A stretch of DNA of 42,298 bases from Candidatus Babeliales bacterium. GTDB lineage: Bacteria > Babelota > Babeliae > Babelales > JABCYS01. The notes under the pieces were generated by a model that did no database searches, had not been told where the DNA came from, and saw only the letters and a program-made list of their open reading frames with translations. A program made the position numbers and the translations under genes. This document shows, piece after piece, positions 15,808 to 25,306 of this stretch. The stretch covers positions 128,866 through 171,163 of the forward strand of contig JAFGJD010000004.1 in the NCBI GenBank assembly GCA_016929235.1, in the 5' to 3' direction. Numbering within the stretch: the stretch's first letter is position 1; each line of letters starts with the position of its first letter.

Positions 15808-18800
15808 TTAAAATCCATCATTATCGTCAGCCCACTCTAGGACAATACCAGAACTGACGGGTTCGGTTCCTGAGGCGTTTGCCTGTTGTTCATTGAGACT
15901 TTGTTCAGGTGCTCCCGTTTCACCAACGTTACCTTCGCCAGAGCCCGTATCGGATGTGGGCGGTTCTGATACATTTTGGGAGTTGGTTGGTACAACAGTT
16001 GGCAATGCATCAGTTGTTTGTTCTTGCGCTGGTTGTGCTTGATATGCTGCTTGTGAAGCTTCGATTTTTGTTTTGAGATTAGTAGATACAATGGATTGAT
16101 AATGCAGAGAATAGATTCGTGTGAAGCCTGTTTGGACCGGTTCTTCTTGTGCGGCTGTATAAGCGCTTCCGCTAACCAGGCTAATGATCCCATTGATATC
16201 AGATGTATATGGCATACCAAACTCGGCAGGCATATTGCTTGCATCTAGGTGTGCCATCACAACATAATCTGCATCAGCTGTGGTATCTGGTTTGATGGCA
16301 GTATAGATAAATACATTATTACCAAGATCAACTAGGCTGCTTGCCTGAAGTCGGTAGGATCCAAAATCAAACGGACCTTGTACAGTTGCAGTATATGCTT
16401 GTTGTAAGGTTACAATGCTTGAGCGTGTGGTATCGTCAATATGGCCATATCGTTGTTCGTATGAGTTGAGCACGGTACTTACCGTATCTGTCACTGTTCC
16501 TCCGGAATCATAAACCTTACCGGTTACTAAACTGACAACACAGTTGCCATCAGTTGGCAGGCACCCAATATCGTTGATCTCGCCAGCGCGTCGTCGATTA
16601 GCAAATACCACATAATCTTGTGTGGCTGCACCCTGTGCGTCGTTGAGTTGTGTACTTGGTGTTGTGTACATGAATTGGCTTAACATGAGATCAGTATCAC
16701 TTACCGCGGTCAGTACGAATGAGCCAAATTGTGGCGATTTACTTTGTGCACGCGCAGCACGCCTGTCTAGTTCACGATCAATTTCATTTTGTTCACGATC
16801 CTGACCGCGAAGCTTTGGTATTGTTTGTGCGGTTATTTCAGGCGATAAGAAGTCAAATTCTACGGATGCTCCTGAGGCAATAAATCCTAAGGTTGTTTCA
16901 TTGGTAGGGGTTACGGCTATGGATGAAAATCCTGGTTCTGTTTCTCCTTCTTTCCATATTTTGACTTGAAGTGTTGAACCGCTAAGTTGTGCCTTCATGC
17001 GATACCATGCACCGACTTCAAATGCAGGGCCTGATAGAGTTCCTTGATACCAGTTGTCGTTGAAAGTTTCTAGCGTGGTGTCATGTTCATACAATCCTAT
17101 GGTTGATGGGGATTCGGCCAGTGTTTTTTTATATACAAACATTTTAGCCAAATGTGCATGGTTGATGATTGTGTCAGATGATGCATTTAGTTCTTCAACT
17201 GTTTCAAATGGTTCTCCACCCAGATATAAACCAATGTGATACGTGCTGAGCACATACTGTGCTTGCCAACGAACCTCCACCTCTGCAAGACTAGATACAG
17301 ACGTTACGACCTTCTGAAGGAACCAGTATTTGGATTCAGGTGAGCTTGATGCAGTGTCATCGGCCGGTTCTACCGTTGAAGGAGATACTGCAATTTCTTG
17401 GCTATATGACTTCCTGCCGTCATTATAGACCGTGAATCCTTGCCCTGGATTCAAATCATTGACTCTTGTTCTAAATCCATAAAGTGAACCGACATCGGCT
17501 GGGATTGCGCCGGTATTTTGATCAGCCGTTAATAACGCAATGTTATAAGCACGAAGATTCTGTGCGAGCTGGCCCTTCGTGCTTTCATAGCGGTTTCCAA
17601 GAAATCCTTGATAGAAGCCAAGAGATCGTTCCATGTTACTGATTTGTGCGCCATATTTTTTATCAAGTTCATCTGCCATCACCTGTTGCAAATGAATCAT
17701 GGTGCTCTCAGTATTGTTGATGAACGTTTCATAATTGGCGACAAATGCATGCTGTTCTTGTTTGCGCTCTAATGCGGCTTCATCTTGTTGTCCTCCACCG
17801 ATTGCGCCAAAAACGCCAAAGGCTGCATCAAGTGTAAGGCCGATACCAAGGATCAGTGGGCCTCCTCCAAGTGCGATCGTAATCACTGCGAATTCTATGC
17901 CAAGAACAATATTGAAAAGTAGGCGCCTGTGGTCTGCTGCCCAGGCGGCAGATTTAGATCGCTGCCACGCATCTACAATATTTTGTCCCTCTACTACAGT
18001 GTGATACAAAGTCTCCAAGCCCCTTACGACGTCTAGAATGACATCTAAGATATAATTTGTAAGGTAGGCGATAAACTTGATTGCATCCTGAAGAATATCT
18101 AATAACTTATCTCCTATGAACGTGAGACTGCTGAGAATTGCGACACCCATGTCTTCGACAATATTTTTAAAATTATTTCCCCATTCGCCGAGGCTTTGTT
18201 CGCCAATTATGACTTCAATTCCTCCAACTAGTAGGTTATTAACGATGCGTATAGTGTCAAAGCCAAGCCTAAAAACCGTGCCGTGAAGTTTCATGACGCC
18301 ACCCGTTACACCCTCAATGGCGTCTACGACTATATCAGCTGCACTATTGAAAAGAGATTCAAATTCTGCCTGTAGAGTTGGATCTCCAAAGCCTAAAACA
18401 AAGCTTAAGCCTGCACCAACGGAGTGTAGCGCTCCTCGCTCAGCTTCCCCAAGATCATTAATAATGGCAACAATGCTATCATTTGCTTTGCCAAACGCTT
18501 TGGATGCCTCATCCATAAGTGCTTGATTGCCGGTGAAAAATCCAACTGTTCCCTTGCTAACGCCCTCCCAAGTGTCAGTAGCCCAATTTGCAATATCTCC
18601 TGGGACATCGGAAAGCGCGTCAACTGCTTCCTTTCCTCCCTCTACTATGCCATCCCAGACATCACTTAAATAGTTTTGTGGAACAACTGTTTCGTTTCGT
18701 GATGTAGATACTGATGAAAGGATAATGTCCTCATTTTCATCATCTTGGAAGGTAATAGGCTGTAGCGTTTCAGTATCATACGCAGCAATGGATCGGCGGG

Positions 18801-19839
18801 TGTCATTAAGCTCGCTAAGGTACACATAGTCATCGAGAGTGTAGGGCAAGATGGATGGTGTGGGGCTACTAGCTGCAAGTGCGGTCATGGTTTGCGAGAA
18901 TTTATCGCGATTAAAGAGTGGATTTAATTTTTTTTGTAATGCTGCTGCCATATGAATGGCTGTAATATAATGGGCTTCGATAGCCGTCAGAGCACCAAGA
19001 GTTGCGTGGTCCGCATTTATTGAATCATCCGACGTTGTCACAAATTGTTCTGGTTGGGAAGCTGCTTGGTAGAATGGTGTTGCTATATAAACTTTGATCT
19101 GATTTGAGAGAGCCGCAAAATTATTTGCGGTTGTTGACCAGGCATCATCAGCGCAGCTTGCTGCAAGGCGTTGTGTTACTGATCGAAGCAGGACGAGATA
19201 ATGTCGCATAAAGTCGATCGTATACCATGTATTGCGGCAGTCTGTTTGATGTATGGCAACATCAAGGTCGGGGAGATATTTATAGGTGCCAAGCTGAAAC
19301 GAGTTTGCATTAGAGGCAATTGATTCCATTTGATTAAATAGCTGAGCAAGCGTGTATTTGATATATGTTTGCCATATAGCTGATGCTTTTACCTCATCGG
19401 CGGTGATGGTTAATTGCGCAAGCGTAGTATTGAGTTGTTGTTGCGCAGTAGAGATAGCCTCATTCCAAGTTGTTTGTTCTGTAGCGGCCGAGTTGTTTTT
19501 ACCAATTGTAGCGATTTTAAGTGCACGCAAAGTGGTTAAAATTTCCTGTTTTTGTGACTCAGACCCTTTTTCATATTTAGCCAGTGTTTCTAAAAAAGCA
19601 TAAAACGATTTTACATACATTACTGTGATGGGATCGGTCGCGGCAAGATTAACTCCTCCTGATCCAAAAAACTGGTCGAGTTTATCCGCGTTGAGCGAAT
19701 CTGAAAGTTGAGTATATCCAGCAAATGCTGTATTCAGAGCATTATTGAGAGTTGCGTCAGATAAAGAAAGATCTTGGTTTTCTTGTGAAAATAACAAAAG
19801 CGTGCTGGCAAGCGGTATTATAAGGGATAGTTTTTTCAT
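15808..19839 (-). CDS. Large exported protein with internal tandem duplication (1343 aa)
   Basis: No family recognised. A signal peptide (KKLSLIIPLASTLLLFS) leads a long helical N-terminal region, a segment with amphipathic stretches (about 400-600), a glycine-rich hydrophobic stretch (LGIEFAVITIALGGGPLILG and following), a coiled-coil stretch, then a beta-rich region with LQVKIWKEGETEP that resembles one in the 521-aa neighbour (VSFKVWEQGATEQ). Residues 1038-1151 and 1159-1268 are two related copies (both open with FGS(F/Y), then DYVV and SLV(T/S)G). The last about 70 residues are low-complexity and acidic, ending WADDNDGF. Its ATG overlaps the upstream stop (ATGA) and AAGGAG precedes it. 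Probably secreted or surface-exposed, perhaps a host-contact protein (inference). Confidence 0.8.
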   Translation of the reverse strand: MKKLSLIIPLASTLLLFSQENQDLSLSDATLNNALNTAFAGYTQLSDSLNADKLDQFFGSGGVNLAATDPITVMYVKSFYAFLETLAKYEKGSESQKQEILTTLRALKIATIGKNNSAATEQTTWNEAISTAQQQLNTTLAQLTITADEVKASAIWQTYIKYTLAQLFNQMESIASNANSFQLGTYKYLPDLDVAIHQTDCRNTWYTIDFMRHYLVLLRSVTQRLAASCADDAWSTTANNFAALSNQIKVYIATPFYQAASQPEQFVTTSDDSINADHATLGALTAIEAHYITAIHMAAALQKKLNPLFNRDKFSQTMTALAASSPTPSILPYTLDDYVYLSELNDTRRSIAAYDTETLQPITFQDDENEDIILSSVSTSRNETVVPQNYLSDVWDGIVEGGKEAVDALSDVPGDIANWATDTWEGVSKGTVGFFTGNQALMDEASKAFGKANDSIVAIINDLGEAERGALHSVGAGLSFVLGFGDPTLQAEFESLFNSAADIVVDAIEGVTGGVMKLHGTVFRLGFDTIRIVNNLLVGGIEVIIGEQSLGEWGNNFKNIVEDMGVAILSSLTFIGDKLLDILQDAIKFIAYLTNYILDVILDVVRGLETLYHTVVEGQNIVDAWQRSKSAAWAADHRRLLFNIVLGIEFAVITIALGGGPLILGIGLTLDAAFGVFGAIGGGQQDEAALERKQEQHAFVANYETFINNTESTMIHLQQVMADELDKKYGAQISNMERSLGFYQGFLGNRYESTKGQLAQNLRAYNIALLTADQNTGAIPADVGSLYGFRTRVNDLNPGQGFTVYNDGRKSYSQEIAVSPSTVEPADDTASSSPESKYWFLQKVVTSVSSLAEVEVRWQAQYVLSTYHIGLYLGGEPFETVEELNASSDTIINHAHLAKMFVYKKTLAESPSTIGLYEHDTTLETFNDNWYQGTLSGPAFEVGAWYRMKAQLSGSTLQVKIWKEGETEPGFSSIAVTPTNETTLGFIASGASVEFDFLSPEITAQTIPKLRGQDREQNEIDRELDRRAARAQSKSPQFGSFVLTAVSDTDLMLSQFMYTTPSTQLNDAQGAATQDYVVFANRRRAGEINDIGCLPTDGNCVVSLVTGKVYDSGGTVTDTVSTVLNSYEQRYGHIDDTTRSSIVTLQQAYTATVQGPFDFGSYRLQASSLVDLGNNVFIYTAIKPDTTADADYVVMAHLDASNMPAEFGMPYTSDINGIISLVSGSAYTAAQEEPVQTGFTRIYSLHYQSIVSTNLKTKIEASQAAYQAQPAQEQTTDALPTVVPTNSQNVSEPPTSDTGSGEGNVGETGAPEQSLNEQQANASGTEPVSSGIVLEWADDNDGF

Positions 19840-21401
19840 GACGAGCTCCTTTGCTGTAGCTTCGTTGTTACCAGCGTCTTAAAGGTATCAAGTTGATTTT
19901 GCGTATAGCGAAGCTCTTCTGGTTTTTTTACTGTGAATTCTGCTACACAACCGGGCGCCATAAATCCTATACCTCCATACAAAAATCCAAACTGTTCTAG
20001 GTTGTTGATGGTTGTATATTCAAGCGGTTCATTTGCTTGGGTTTCTTGTTCTGTGGCTCCCTGTTCCCACACTTTAAACGATACTTGGTTTGCTGCAGTT
20101 CGTATTTTGAAGATAAGTCGTAGAGTTCCTTCGTTTAATTTTTGTAATTGTTCTTCAGTGAGGACCTGGAAAGCTTGTGACTCAGGTTCGACTAATTGTT
20201 TGATTGGTGTGGTTATAGATAACCCGTCTGCAGTGTTACGAATAATTGTTTGCGCAAAATGAACCGATGCTGCTGGAACATTGTTTATGTTGGTTCCATA
20301 TAATCCGAGTAGTCTGTATTGACGCATACGCTCTGGGCTTCCTGATAACCAACGAGCTTTATTGAACATTATGCCGAGGCAGAATGGATATGAGACGCGA
20401 TGCGGGGTGCATGCAATTTCAATCTCATAGCCGTTAGATGCTGTGACATATTCTGAAAAGATCGAATTATTTTGCGCGTATTCTGGGCTCTTAGGATCAC
20501 TTTGATCAAAGAACGTTTGTAGTTGTGTTTGTATAAATGAATTTGTTGATTCATTAAATTGCCAGTCTCCACAACGTGATACGTTATACCAGCTATAACG
20601 ACCGCTTGGAGTAAACATTGGTGAGTGTGCAAACGCTTTATCCAAATTGATTTGATCGATCAACATCATTTGTTTTGGTAGAGCGATATTGAGAGACTTA
20701 TCTAATGTCATAAGTTGTCGTTCTACTGTAGAACCGCTAGCTTCGTATTGTGCTTCAAGCTGTTCTTGTGCTGCTGCAAAATTACCTGCAAGTTGAGCAA
20801 ATATCGTTTCTTGTTCAACCTGTGCATCATCTATGAACGTGTCGAAGTTTTCTTCGAGGGTTTTACGTTTTTCATCTATGACAGCAAACTCATCCGCGTC
20901 TTTTTGATCTTCCCATTGTGTTAGCATGCCAAGAGCCATTCCAACAGGGAGATACGCTATGATGATGCTAATGGGATTATGAAGAATCTTGCTCATAAGG
21001 GTTGGCATTGCTTGAGTAGCTACATCTCGAATTATTGTTCTTTGGAGAGCTTTTTCAACCCAGCTTGTTCCCATATGTTCAAGTGCAGCTTCTACCGATG
21101 TTCGCATCTCGGCAATTGCTGCGGATCTGGCAAGTTGTTTTGCTGCTACTTTCTCCGCGACTTCCTTTGCGGCTTCTCGCGCGGCAGCGTATGCCGCCTT
21201 TAGTACGGTTCTTCTGATAGCAAGTTCTCCTACAAATGCAGCAATTTTCCCCGCGGCTTCAACCAGAATTGCTCCTATACCCTGTACAATCACGATCTCA
21301 TTGCGTGGTGCGATAGGCGTTTCTGGAATGGTATAGTGATAAACAAAAAACGATGTTCCAAGGACTACGGTGAGGGATGCAGCTAGTACTTTTTTCTTCA
21401 T
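19836..21401 (-). CDS. Exported protein with helical N-terminus and beta-rich C-terminus
   Basis: 521 aa, no family recognised. An N-terminal signal or anchor (KVLAASLTVVLGTSFFVYHY) is followed by an alanine-rich helical region (KAAYAAAREAAKEVAEKVAA), a hydrophobic segment (PISIIIAYLPVGMALGML), a coiled coil (AQLAGNFAAAQEQLEAQY), and a beta-rich C-terminal domain (RWLSGSPERMRQYRLLGLYG; VSFKVWEQGATEQ; GFLYGGIGFMAPG) reminiscent of a jelly-roll or LamG-like fold. The order hydrophobic, coiled coil, beta domain recurs in the 1343-aa neighbour. AGGAA precedes the start; its stop overlaps the next start (ATGA) and it lies 8 nt after the upstream gene. It probably works with its operon partners at the envelope. 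Confidence 0.75.
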   Translation of the reverse strand: MKKKVLAASLTVVLGTSFFVYHYTIPETPIAPRNEIVIVQGIGAILVEAAGKIAAFVGELAIRRTVLKAAYAAAREAAKEVAEKVAAKQLARSAAIAEMRTSVEAALEHMGTSWVEKALQRTIIRDVATQAMPTLMSKILHNPISIIIAYLPVGMALGMLTQWEDQKDADEFAVIDEKRKTLEENFDTFIDDAQVEQETIFAQLAGNFAAAQEQLEAQYEASGSTVERQLMTLDKSLNIALPKQMMLIDQINLDKAFAHSPMFTPSGRYSWYNVSRCGDWQFNESTNSFIQTQLQTFFDQSDPKSPEYAQNNSIFSEYVTASNGYEIEIACTPHRVSYPFCLGIMFNKARWLSGSPERMRQYRLLGLYGTNINNVPAASVHFAQTIIRNTADGLSITTPIKQLVEPESQAFQVLTEEQLQKLNEGTLRLIFKIRTAANQVSFKVWEQGATEQETQANEPLEYTTINNLEQFGFLYGGIGFMAPGCVAEFTVKKPEELRYTQNQLDTFKTLVTTKLQQRSSS

Positions 21402-21409
21402 CTATGTTC

Positions 21410-22792
21410 CTAACTACTCATACGTAAGATAATGCCTTCAGTTTCCGGCTTGAGAATATTGAGGCCGATCAGTGCGGTGAAATCTCCAAGACATCCACGG
21501 GTTACCTTAATAATGTCGTCAGGAGAGTTGAGCCATGTAGGCTGTCTTAATAACTCTTGTTCGAAGATTGCATTTCCAGAAGGCATGTTAACAAATAAAG
21601 CTTGTGCTCCTCCTTGACTACTTATTTCATTTCCTTGACTGTCCTTAAAGAAGGCAACCCTAAATGGCAGTTCGGCATTTGTTGCTGCATTCCGTGCATG
21701 TGTTCCTTGAACAGCAGCGGTGACGTATTGTACGGGCCAGTCTATGAGTTGAGATGTTGTAGGAATATTTTCAATAAGCAGAGGAATGACTCGTACGGCA
21801 CGGATAGTTCCTTGTGATGGAAAGAAAAATTGAGGTACAATTGGTTTATTTTGTTCTTGATACGATTTGACTAATGTTCTCATGGATGTCATATCGCGTA
21901 CTAGTTCATTTTCTCCAAGATATGCTTGCGCTGTCGGTTTTTGTAAAATGAGATTGGTGTAGGTTCTAAAGAGGTTGAAGTAAGTGCCAAAGATTTGTTT
22001 ATAAGCCGCCTGTTTATTTTTAACTGCTTCTCGTGTTGGAGCATCTAAGTTAAGGCCCGTTTCCATAGTAGCATCGTCGATTGTAAGAAGTGTCAGGTTC
22101 ACATTTGTGTCATTGTGAAGGATGGTTTTGCCTGTAAAAGCCGCGATCGATTTTGGAAGAGCTGAAAAGAGCGCTTGAGAAAATTTATATGACTGTGCAT
22201 CAACAATGTTAATTAAGTGCTCAACAATAAGAAATTTTTCGTTGAATGCGTATTGTTGTTCATAGGTAACGAATGTATCAAGAGTATCAATTTTGGTGAG
22301 GATAAAAGTTGCAAGTATTTTTTTTAGATGACTGTATAGTTGGCGCAAAACAGTTGTATACATCTGCTTTAGATACACATAAAAAATTGGATCTTGAGCA
22401 ACACTTGTTTGCAGTGATGAGAATGATGATGCAAGCGAGCCGTTATTTGGGAAAAATTGTGATGCGGACGGGTAATTATTTTGAAACAGGTTTGGAATAT
22501 CTGAAATGCAAAATCCACCCCCAATGGCCATCATACCAAACTGGGCGGCAAATGGAGTATTGTATCGGTTATCGTCATTTTTCTTTTCTAAGGTTCCATC
22601 GGGACGTGCAAGTGCATTCAGTAGTTGAGCATCAGTGAATGCTCGCGTTGTGCTGCCCGCCTGCTCTTCTTGTTGATCAGTTGGAGTAATGTCATTTGTA
22701 TCAATGTCGTCCATCGATGGACCGTCATCGAGTGCTTGTATTAGGGCACCGTGCAATGCACAGTAGGCAAGCACGAAAATCCATCGCTTCAT
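21410..22792 (-). CDS. Exported protein, first gene of a three-gene operon
   Basis: 460 aa, no family recognised. A signal peptide (MKRWIFVLAYCALHGALIQA) is followed by an acidic, disordered segment (about 22-48), then a mostly helical globular region. FTDAQLLNAL and DPIFYVYLKQMYTTVLRQL resemble the start of the 1343-aa protein (LSDATLNNAL; DPITVMYVKSFYAFLETL) in the same order, suggesting a shared N-terminal domain. AAGGAG lies 8 nt before the ATG. The next gene starts 8 nt after the stop. Predicted periplasmic or secreted, with no enzymatic motif visible. Confidence 0.75.
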   Translation of the reverse strand: MKRWIFVLAYCALHGALIQALDDGPSMDDIDTNDITPTDQQEEQAGSTTRAFTDAQLLNALARPDGTLEKKNDDNRYNTPFAAQFGMMAIGGGFCISDIPNLFQNNYPSASQFFPNNGSLASSFSSLQTSVAQDPIFYVYLKQMYTTVLRQLYSHLKKILATFILTKIDTLDTFVTYEQQYAFNEKFLIVEHLINIVDAQSYKFSQALFSALPKSIAAFTGKTILHNDTNVNLTLLTIDDATMETGLNLDAPTREAVKNKQAAYKQIFGTYFNLFRTYTNLILQKPTAQAYLGENELVRDMTSMRTLVKSYQEQNKPIVPQFFFPSQGTIRAVRVIPLLIENIPTTSQLIDWPVQYVTAAVQGTHARNAATNAELPFRVAFFKDSQGNEISSQGGAQALFVNMPSGNAIFEQELLRQPTWLNSPDDIIKVTRGCLGDFTALIGLNILKPETEGIILRMSS

Positions 22793-22870
22793 GTATATCT
22801 CTCCTTATGCGGAAGAAAAATCACACATAGGGTAGCCAATGATCTTTTTAAGAATCAATAGCTGTGTAAA

Positions 22871-22899
22871 TTTACCTCTCCTTCAAAAAATATTATAGT
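22871..22899 (+). promoter_or_regulatory. Candidate promoter for the M23 peptidase gene
   Basis: TTTACC (22871-22876), a 17-nt spacer and TATAGT (22894-22899) precede the start at 22941 by about 40 nt. The -10 is a five-of-six match and the -35 four of six. It lies in the divergent gap shared with the exported-protein operon. Confidence 0.4.
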
Positions 22900-22940
22900 T
22901 GCCTCAACATATCAGGAGACATCATAGATGTGGAGTATTC

Positions 22941-24146
22941 ATGGTTAATAGATTCAGATTAGTTTTCATGATGGGTGGATTACTTCTTACAGGATGGGTT
23001 GGATATCGTACGTATCATTATTTTTTTGATGATACCACGCCTGCGGTGATCCTCGATGGAATAGATGCAGAAAAATATTGCGCCGGCAATCTACAATGTA
23101 TTGTTAAGGGTTCAGACAGCTATAATGTTGCTAATCTTTCTATATGGTTAGATGATGTTCCATTGGTAACTAAGTTTCGTATTAATAAAAAAGCATTTGA
23201 GCACCCATTTACCATTAATACACATGCACTCAATAATGGAGTTCATAGATTGCGGGTTGAAGCAGTAAACGGAACGTACCGTCACAATCGGAGCGTTCAT
23301 GATTATTCCTTTAGTGTTGATAATCAACCTCTCCAGGCAGCGTTTGTTCGTCCCGAATCGGACCTAAAGGTATTTCAGGGAAGAACGCTTCATCTTCAAT
23401 TTCAAGTCAACAAGCCTATTAAAGATGCTCGCGTGAAGCTCCTTGCTCAAGAGTTCAAGTGTTATCCCGAATCACAGGGCTCTTCAATCTACGAGGCCTT
23501 CATTCCTATTGATTGTGAAGAGCAGCCTAATGAATACTTACTTGCCCTTGAGATTGAGGATCATGTTGGTAACTCGCAGACGCTGGAAAACAAATTTCAA
23601 GTGCTCATGTTTCCATTTAAAAAGCATACCGTTCGCGTTGACTCAGGCAAGGTTCAGCAGGAGGAAAAGTTAGGTAAGGATGATAAAGAACTTCGTGAAC
23701 TGATTGCACAATGCTGCTCGCAGTCACCACAAGAAAAACTGTGGCGAGGTGCGTTTATTACACCGCTTGAGATGACAACACAGACAGCAGATTTTGGCTC
23801 GATTCGCACTACAGTTGAAAAGGGTCGGTACATGCATAAGGCTGTCGACATCATTGGCCAACCTAAAACGGTGGTTTGGGCATCGCAAGATGGTATTGTT
23901 ATTGCCAAAGATCGTTTCGTTCAATCAGGTAATACCGTTGTGGTCGATCATGGATGTGGTGTAATGTCCTTATATTGTCATTTAGACAAATTTGCGACTC
24001 TTAATGTGGGTGACCACGTGAAGAAAGGTAACCCACTAGGTATTATGGGAAAGACAGGTTTTGCGACGGGTGATCATCTCCATTGGGAACTCGTTATTAA
24101 CGGTATTCCGGTTGATCCGATGCAGTGGACGAAGCAAAATTTCTAA
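22941..24146 (+). CDS. Membrane-anchored M23 (LytM-type) metallopeptidase
   Basis: 401 aa. An N-terminal anchor (FRLVFMMGGLLLTGWVGY) leads to two beta-rich Ig-like regions (about 35-240), a charged linker and a C-terminal LytM domain. The Zn-site motifs are present: MHKAVDI (His and Asp) and GDHLHWEL (second His of HLH), plus the fold motifs GNTVVVDHGCGVMSLYCHL and VKKGNPLGIMGKTG. M23 enzymes cut peptidoglycan cross-bridges or peptide stems; the ligands look intact, so activity rather than a NlpD-like degenerate role is likely. The ATG at 22941 has GGAG 5 nt upstream; a TTG further upstream is a less likely start. Probable role: wall remodelling outside the inner membrane. Confidence 0.93.
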   Translation: MVNRFRLVFMMGGLLLTGWVGYRTYHYFFDDTTPAVILDGIDAEKYCAGNLQCIVKGSDSYNVANLSIWLDDVPLVTKFRINKKAFEHPFTINTHALNNGVHRLRVEAVNGTYRHNRSVHDYSFSVDNQPLQAAFVRPESDLKVFQGRTLHLQFQVNKPIKDARVKLLAQEFKCYPESQGSSIYEAFIPIDCEEQPNEYLLALEIEDHVGNSQTLENKFQVLMFPFKKHTVRVDSGKVQQEEKLGKDDKELRELIAQCCSQSPQEKLWRGAFITPLEMTTQTADFGSIRTTVEKGRYMHKAVDIIGQPKTVVWASQDGIVIAKDRFVQSGNTVVVDHGCGVMSLYCHLDKFATLNVGDHVKKGNPLGIMGKTGFATGDHLHWELVINGIPVDPMQWTKQNF

Positions 24147-24366
24147 AAATTTCACACGGTTTAGATCTGATAATTCCATCTCTTAGGTATGGGGGTGGAC
24201 AAAGATCTTTTTTCAAGTTAAGACTAGTTGTAAGCGATTCGGCATAAGACGGGTGTGGTTATGCAGATGTTTTTCGTACTTAGGGTTCTCAGGGAAATCA
24301 CCTTCAAATTATAAGTAGGGAAGCATGTATAGCGACGGCGTTTGTGCGGGAATATTATGAGGACAC

Positions 24367-24726
24367 ATGATGAGATATCAACCCTTTCTTTTTGTTGCAT
24401 TGTTAACTGGTGTTGCATGCGCTGATCGAATTATTGAGGTTGATACTAATATTGAGACAGACCTTACATTGGCGCACCAACAGCAGTCCCTGTTTCAATG
24501 TGTGTTTTCTTCTATTGTTCCAGAGGAAGAAGTGCCGAATTTTTCACCGACAGACTGGTCGTTCTTGTCAGAATATATGAGCTGTCTTTCAGAGAGCGCA
24601 CTTGAAGAAGTGGTGGGTAACGCTTATGCGGAAGTAAGGGAGTTTGTTTCAGTTATTACTGAATCATATGAGGCGAAATGGAGACGCATGCTCATGCAGC
24701 AGGCGTATGCCATTATGGTGAGGTAG
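24367..24726 (+). CDS. Small exported protein upstream of the PilO-PilP-PilQ genes
   Basis: 119 aa with a signal peptide (MRYQPFLFVALLTGVACADR; the cysteine could also be a lipoprotein site, though the box is imperfect). The mature part is acidic and helical with two cysteines (FQCVFSS and MSCLSES). GAGGA precedes tandem ATGs. It ends 19 nt before the PilO-like gene and is probably cotranscribed with it. No family recognised; it occupies the place where PilM/PilN would be expected but resembles neither. Confidence 0.65.
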   Translation: MMRYQPFLFVALLTGVACADRIIEVDTNIETDLTLAHQQQSLFQCVFSSIVPEEEVPNFSPTDWSFLSEYMSCLSESALEEVVGNAYAEVREFVSVITESYEAKWRRMLMQQAYAIMVR

Positions 24727-24745
24727 CGAGGATAGTAGTGATGTT

Positions 24746-25306
24746 ATGTATTTCATATCTCAAAATAACAGAGTGTATTCATATCTCATTCGAATGTCAC
24801 AGCCAGTATGGTATGTGTTAACAATCGGATGTGGTCTTCTGTTGAGCTTGGTGTGGTGGAAGAGTTGGTATGAGCCGCTTTCGTCTAAAGAGACAAGGTT
24901 CCACGGAGAATATAAAACGCTTTTACAGCAACAAGATGCCTTTGCACGTATTCAGCATGCGAATAAAAAGCTCAAAGATGAAGTTACTTCCTTAGAGGTT
25001 TCGATTACTGATTATCTTGCCCATGTGCATCCTCATGAAATTACTCTCAAAAAATTTATCGACAAAGCACTTGAAGCAGGGCTAACTTTGATTTCCTATG
25101 CCCCGAAGGAAAGTATTGCGACCAAGTGGTACATGATTCATGAAGTCGAGGCTGGGCTTATTGGTTCATATGAAAATATCGTGCGGCTTTTGCATGTTCT
25201 TTCTATTCGCCAAGATTTGCTGGTAATCAAGTCGTTTTCTATTCGTAATGATGGCGACAAGTTGTACTTGTATTGTACCATTCGTGTAAGTGAGGGGTTA
25301 GTATGA
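24746..25306 (+). CDS. pilO: PilO-like protein
   Basis: 186 aa. A short cytoplasmic start, one membrane helix (VWYVLTIGCGLLLSLVWW, 21-38), a coiled coil (about 50-95) and an alpha/beta domain (ITLKKFIDKALEAGLTLISY; SYENIVRLLHVLSIRQDLLV), which is the PilO plan. It pairs in known systems with PilN and contacts PilP. The stop overlaps the PilP-like start by 4 nt. The local context PilO-PilP-PilQ supports the assignment more strongly than the sequence alone. It differs clearly from the PilO/GspM-like protein at 3243-3800. Confidence 0.75.
   Translation: MYFISQNNRVYSYLIRMSQPVWYVLTIGCGLLLSLVWWKSWYEPLSSKETRFHGEYKTLLQQQDAFARIQHANKKLKDEVTSLEVSITDYLAHVHPHEITLKKFIDKALEAGLTLISYAPKESIATKWYMIHEVEAGLIGSYENIVRLLHVLSIRQDLLVIKSFSIRNDGDKLYLYCTIRVSEGLV

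Noticed and set aside
17735-18004. Plus-strand frame of 89 codons inside the 1343-aa gene
   Set aside because: Antisense shadow of a long coding frame with signal peptide and ribosome site; no independent support.
24147-24366. Terminator for the M23 gene and a minus-strand frame (24224-24418)
   Set aside because: The only candidate stem is two AGATCT copies with a 32-nt loop before six T, too weak; the minus-strand frame overlaps the start of a better plus-strand gene and lacks a ribosome site.
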